Assembly: GCA_009908925.1 (NCBI GenBank)
Contig: JAAAOH010000067.1
Location: 1 to 9,318 of the forward strand
DNA length: 9,318 bases
Reading direction: 5' to 3'
DNA from: Spirochaetota bacterium
GTDB lineage: Bacteria > Spirochaetota > Spirochaetia > DSM-27196 > PWMO01
Part shown: positions 6,799 to 9,318 of the stretch, one piece after another
Numbering within the stretch: position 1 is the stretch's first letter
Layout of the letters: each line of letters begins with the position of its first letter
Translations under genes and position numbers: made by a program
Notes under the pieces: model-generated
Told to the model about the DNA's origin: nothing
Databases searched by the model: none
The model's input: the letters and a program-made list of their open reading frames with translations, nothing else

Positions 6799-7895
6799 AG
6801 CAACCTCCCGTTGGCGCCGATGTAGATGCGGGATCCCGCCGCGCTCAGAAACACGTCGTCTGTGGCCATCGCCTGGGAGAACAGCGGCAGATCGGGCCAC
6901 ACCGTCGCCTGCAGGCGGCGGACGGACGCGGGCGAGCCGTCCTCTCCGCGCGTCGCGCCCGCGCCGTGCGTCCCGGGCGCGACGCGCGCTGCGGCAAGTA
7001 CAAGGTCGAGCTCCGGCAGTGCCGTAACCTCGTCGATCTCGCCGCCGAGATCAATACGGTCGAAGCTCTCCGTACTCCGATCGTAGAGCAGGAGGCCGCC
7101 GGGTTGCTCCACCGCCAGTGTCGCGCCGTCATCGAGGAAATCCAGGAGGACGGGACGGCGGTAATCGGAATCGAGCTCGAGCTGAAACACGGGGAAGAAG
7201 CCCTCGGTATGGCGCTCGAAGAGGATGAGCTTCTGAGGATCTATCCCCGCCACGGCGGCGATGACGTCCTCGTCGTTACCCAGCGCGACGGCCAGCGTAA
7301 CCGGTATGCGCGCCCCCTCGGTCGCGTAGGAGAAGAGCTCTTCCCCCTCTTCGCCGAGGAGGTGGACGCTTCCATCGAGGAGTCCGACTGCCGTACGCGT
7401 CTCGCCGGCGTCGAGGTCTGTGAGTACCGACAGGAAATCACGCGCCCATACCTGCTGCCCGTCGACGGTCCACTCCGAAACGGCGCTGCCACCGGGAGCA
7501 AATATATGGAGACGCCCGTCGTCGAGCCTTGGATATCCGTGCGCCGCGATACTCCGAACGAATGCGCCGTCCGGGTCCTGAAGCACGACATTATCGCTTA
7601 TGACCGAGTAGTTCGCGAACCGCTCCCGATCCTGGGCGATGCCGTAGCGCATCTGCTCAATGTGCCTGAGGCTGCCGTCGGAGGTGAAGTATCCGAACTG
7701 CGAGCCCAGCCGGAAGGGTATGACACGCGACTCCCGGCCGTCGCCGGCTACAGCGCCATCCGCGGCCGCACCGTCGAGCGAAAGCACCCACTGCCGCTCG
7801 ATGAGCGGCTCGGTCCCTGTCGAGCGCGGGAATGCCAGCACGTAGACCAGCGTAAGGACTATGAGAAGAAGAATCCGTCGCAGCGGTTTCGGCAT
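6774..7895 (-). CDS. Membrane-anchored or exported protein resembling a beta-propeller, function unknown
   Basis: I do not recognise this 373-aa protein as a named family. Residues 1-6 are basic (MPKPLRR), followed by a hydrophobic signal or anchor (about 8-22, ILLLIVLTLVYVLAF). The rest is made of short beta-rich repeats with G-x-L/I-x-x-F/Y/W patterns, for example TSDGSLRHIEQ, DDGRLHIFAPGG, LLDGSVHLLGEEGEELF, QPGGLLLYDRSTESF and GSRIYIGANGRLLCVEL. This is the look of a WD40 or PQQ-type propeller on the outer face of the membrane. A Gly/Ala/Thr-rich insertion at about 303-317 is encoded by a perfect inverted repeat. It starts 5 nt after the 268-aa gene and overlaps the LytM-like gene by 25 bp. 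That coupling suggests the two products are made together and may form an envelope complex. The ribosome site is weak. Confidence 0.8.
   Translation of the reverse strand: MPKPLRRILLLIVLTLVYVLAFPRSTGTEPLIERQWVLSLDGAAADGAVAGDGRESRVIPFRLGSQFGYFTSDGSLRHIEQMRYGIAQDRERFANYSVISDNVVLQDPDGAFVRSIAAHGYPRLDDGRLHIFAPGGSAVSEWTVDGQQVWARDFLSVLTDLDAGETRTAVGLLDGSVHLLGEEGEELFSYATEGARIPVTLAVALGNDEDVIAAVAGIDPQKLILFERHTEGFFPVFQLELDSDYRRPVLLDFLDDGATLAVEQPGGLLLYDRSTESFDRIDLGGEIDEVTALPELDLVLAAARVAPGTHGAGATRGEDGSPASVRRLQATVWPDLPLFSQAMATDDVFLSAAGSRIYIGANGRLLCVELVQG
6947..6988. repeat. Perfect 15-bp GC-rich inverted repeat inside a coding region
   Basis: CGCGCGTCGCGCCCG at 6947-6961 is exactly complementary to CGGGCGCGACGCGCG at 6974-6988, with a 12-nt loop (6962-6973). 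Fourteen of the 15 pairs are G-C. No T-run follows on either strand, so a standard intrinsic terminator is unlikely. It lies within codons 303-317 of the propeller-like gene and codes for a Gly/Ala/Thr-rich loop. Confidence 0.9.
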
Positions 7896-7900
7896 GCGAA

Positions 7901-8707
7901 TCAGGCCTTGGCGGCGCGGGCGTTGCGCTCGTCGGTCTCCATCTTGGTCTTCCAGACGTCCATCTTCTTCTTGACTGTTTCGGCGTTCTGCGTCTCACCG
8001 ACGACGATGTGGATTCGGCGAAGGGCCGCAAGGAACGCGATGGCGAGCTTGAAGTCGTCCATGCGCAGCGTGGAGAGCTCGTACTTTTCCCGATAGCGGT
8101 CCGCGGAGCGCTGGAGCAGCTCTTTTGCCAGATTGAGGTGGTTGAGGCGGGCCTGGTAGCCATGCACCCGGGGATCGAGGCCTGCGACGAGGGTCTTCAG
8201 GTTGAGGAGATTCTTGGTAACGATGGCATACCGGCCTTCGAGCTCCACGAACGACCACTTCCACTTACTGTTCTCGCCGAAATCCTCCTCGACGGACTGG
8301 ATAGTGAAGCCAAGCTTGGCGACCATGCGGTAGCGCTTCTCGTCGTCGAGGTCCTCTATCTTTTCGAGGTACTCGCTATAGTCCGAGAACGGAGCATCGA
8401 GGCGATTCGAAACGACCTCCTCGAGATAGATCACCGCCTGGTAGCAGCTTTTGCGTCCGTCATTGAGGAAGGCCTCGTTCTTCACTCCGAGCAGCCCGAC
8501 CGAGAGTCTATTCAAGAGCAGAAAATAGGAGGCGAGGTTCAGCCGTTCATCGACGAGTTTCAGACGCTTGTACTGCGCCGAAGGTCCGTCACCCCGTATC
8601 GTACCGAGGAGATTCTTCTCCCGAACGACGATGGTCTCCGTCTCCTGCTTGTACGTCTTGACCCTGTCGAAGTAGCGTTTCTTAGCTTCGCCGGAGATCT
8701 TCGCCAT
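7901..8707 (-). CDS. Conserved-looking helical cytoplasmic protein of unknown function
   Basis: I cannot place this 268-aa protein in a named family. It is rich in Lys, Glu, Arg and Leu and looks almost wholly alpha-helical, with amphipathic helices at about 6-35, 44-72, 86-104, 112-140, 150-176, 181-212 and 216-236, and a basic, coiled-coil-like tail (240-268, KKKMDVWKTKM). There is no signal peptide; the most hydrophobic stretch (LNLASYFLLLNRLSVGLLGV, 56-75) is interrupted by polar residues and reads as a buried helix. No cysteine motif, P-loop or catalytic signature stands out. ATG 8707 follows the recN stop after 2 nt with no strong ribosome site, so translation is probably coupled to recN. 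The natural composition (Trp, Tyr, Asn, Lys) supports a real gene over the antisense frame. Its position suggests either a RecN-linked role or a link to the envelope genes behind it. Confidence 0.85.
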   Translation of the reverse strand: MAKISGEAKKRYFDRVKTYKQETETIVVREKNLLGTIRGDGPSAQYKRLKLVDERLNLASYFLLLNRLSVGLLGVKNEAFLNDGRKSCYQAVIYLEEVVSNRLDAPFSDYSEYLEKIEDLDDEKRYRMVAKLGFTIQSVEEDFGENSKWKWSFVELEGRYAIVTKNLLNLKTLVAGLDPRVHGYQARLNHLNLAKELLQRSADRYREKYELSTLRMDDFKLAIAFLAALRRIHIVVGETQNAETVKKKMDVWKTKMETDERNARAAKA

Positions 8708-8709
8708 AC

Positions 8710-9318
8710 CTACGCCGTCTTGCTCCCGTACTTCTCGAGAAGCTCCTCCGCATGAGTTCTTGACGTCTGACCGGTTCGGTCGCCGGCAAGCATCCGCGCT
8801 ATCTCCTCCACCCGCTCCGGGCCACCGACCTCGGCAACGCGTGTAACCGTGCGGTCGCCCTCGGTGAACTTCTCTACTTTGAGGTGATTATCGGCTCGAA
8901 CGGCAATCGATGCAAGGTGCGTGATGCAGAGCACCTGCTTGCCGCCGGACAGGCGTTTGAGGTATTCACCCACCGCGAGCGCGACCTCGCCACCGATGCC
9001 CGCATCGATCTCATCGAAGACAAGGGTCTGAATTCGGTCCGCCTCGGCAAGCACGGTCTTCACCGCAAGCATGACGCGGGAGATCTCTCCACCGGAGGCG
9101 ATGTCTTTGAGCGCCTTTACCGGCTCCCCGATGTTGGGCGCCAGACGGAAGGCCACCGAATCGATCCCGTAACTCCCGCAGGCCGGCCGCCCCGAGCTCG
9201 ACATGCGTTGCTCGACTCCGATGTGGAAGCGCGTTTTCTTCATGCCGAGTGAGGTCAGGATCTCCTCTATGCGGCCCTGCAGCTCCTCGGCGGCAGCCTT
9301 CCGCTTCGTGGAGATCTG
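8710..9318 (-). CDS. recN: DNA repair protein RecN, C-terminal part (N-terminus outside window)
   Basis: RecN is an SMC-like ATPase that acts early in double-strand break repair. The frame is open from base 9318, giving 202 codons. It begins in the end of the coiled coil (STKRKAAAEELQGRIEEIL) and runs into the C-terminal ATPase half. The ABC signature is ASGGEISRVMLA (74-85 of the visible part), Walker B is TLVFDEIDAGIGG (98-110) and the H-loop is CITHLASIAVRADNH (121-135). The C-terminus (MLAGDRTGQTSRTHAEELLEK) is normal for the family, so the gene looks intact at this end. An ATG at 9243 is internal and not the start, because the upstream residues continue to match RecN. The Walker A motif and N-terminal half lie beyond the window. 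It heads the visible run of co-oriented genes, with 2 nt to the next start. Confidence 0.97.
   Translation of the reverse strand, partial: QISTKRKAAAEELQGRIEEILTSLGMKKTRFHIGVEQRMSSSGRPACGSYGIDSVAFRLAPNIGEPVKALKDIASGGEISRVMLAVKTVLAEADRIQTLVFDEIDAGIGGEVALAVGEYLKRLSGGKQVLCITHLASIAVRADNHLKVEKFTEGDRTVTRVAEVGGPERVEEIARMLAGDRTGQTSRTHAEELLEKYGSKTA

Noticed and set aside
5920..6825. Plus-strand open frame of 301 codons opposite the LytM-like gene
   Set aside because: The minus strand has a signal peptide, a ribosome site and LytM motifs here; the plus frame looks like a shadow.
6799..6900. Upstream in-frame start (6900) for the LytM-like protein
   Set aside because: It would add 34 charged residues before the signal sequence and overlap the upstream gene by 127 bp, while ATG 6798 has a strong GGGAGG site.
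6966..8096. Long plus-strand open frame of 376 codons opposite the propeller-like gene and part of the 268-aa gene
   Set aside because: It spans two minus-strand genes and their junction, shows no recognisable domain, and is the kind of antisense frame that high third-position GC produces.
8009..8755. Plus-strand open frame of 248 codons opposite the 268-aa gene
   Set aside because: The minus frame fits the co-oriented operon with 2- and 5-nt gaps, while the plus frame crosses into the recN end and has no supporting start context.

Overview
The window is a core chromosomal segment from a high-GC bacterium (roughly 60% G+C by eye), most likely a free-living spirochaete of the Spirochaetaceae type. 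The clues are a division and cell wall cluster in which ftsL runs straight into murF with no ftsI or murE between them, a neighbouring GH57/DUF1957 glucan-branching enzyme, and a recN-linked set of envelope proteins with a degenerate LytM domain. This assignment rests on gene order and on remembered family distributions, not on a search. Every supported gene is on the minus strand, so the window reads biologically from 9318 down to 1. No tRNA, rRNA, CRISPR array, insertion sequence, prophage gene or integrase is visible.

Region A (9318 to 5069) is a tightly packed run of five genes: the C-terminal third of recN, an unrecognised 268-aa cytoplasmic protein, a membrane-anchored or exported repeat protein resembling a beta-propeller, an exported LytM/M23-like protein that has lost its zinc ligands, and a zinc-ribbon SAM methyltransferase. 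Gaps are 2 and 5 nt, followed by overlaps of 25 and 4 nt, so this is almost certainly one transcript that begins upstream of the window.

Region B (5082 to 2660) is a two-gene unit, a DUF4912 protein and a GH57/DUF1957 alpha-glucan branching enzyme. It has its own near-consensus sigma-70 promoter, whose -35 hexamer lies in the last codons of the methyltransferase. The pair probably acts in glycogen or storage-glucan synthesis.

Region C (2487 to 1) is the start of the division and cell wall (dcw) cluster: a good promoter, a phased array of TGGRN-type MraZ boxes, then mraZ, rsmH, ftsL (GTG start) and the first 242 codons of murF. The genes are adjacent or overlapping. The boxes sit between promoter and start codon, as in the known MraZ-autoregulated mra promoter of Escherichia coli.

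No wholly new system is evident. The points most worth following up are the paired pseudo-peptidase and propeller proteins behind recN, the DUF4912-GH57 pairing, the phased MraZ operator, and a perfect 15-bp GC-rich hairpin inside the propeller gene.
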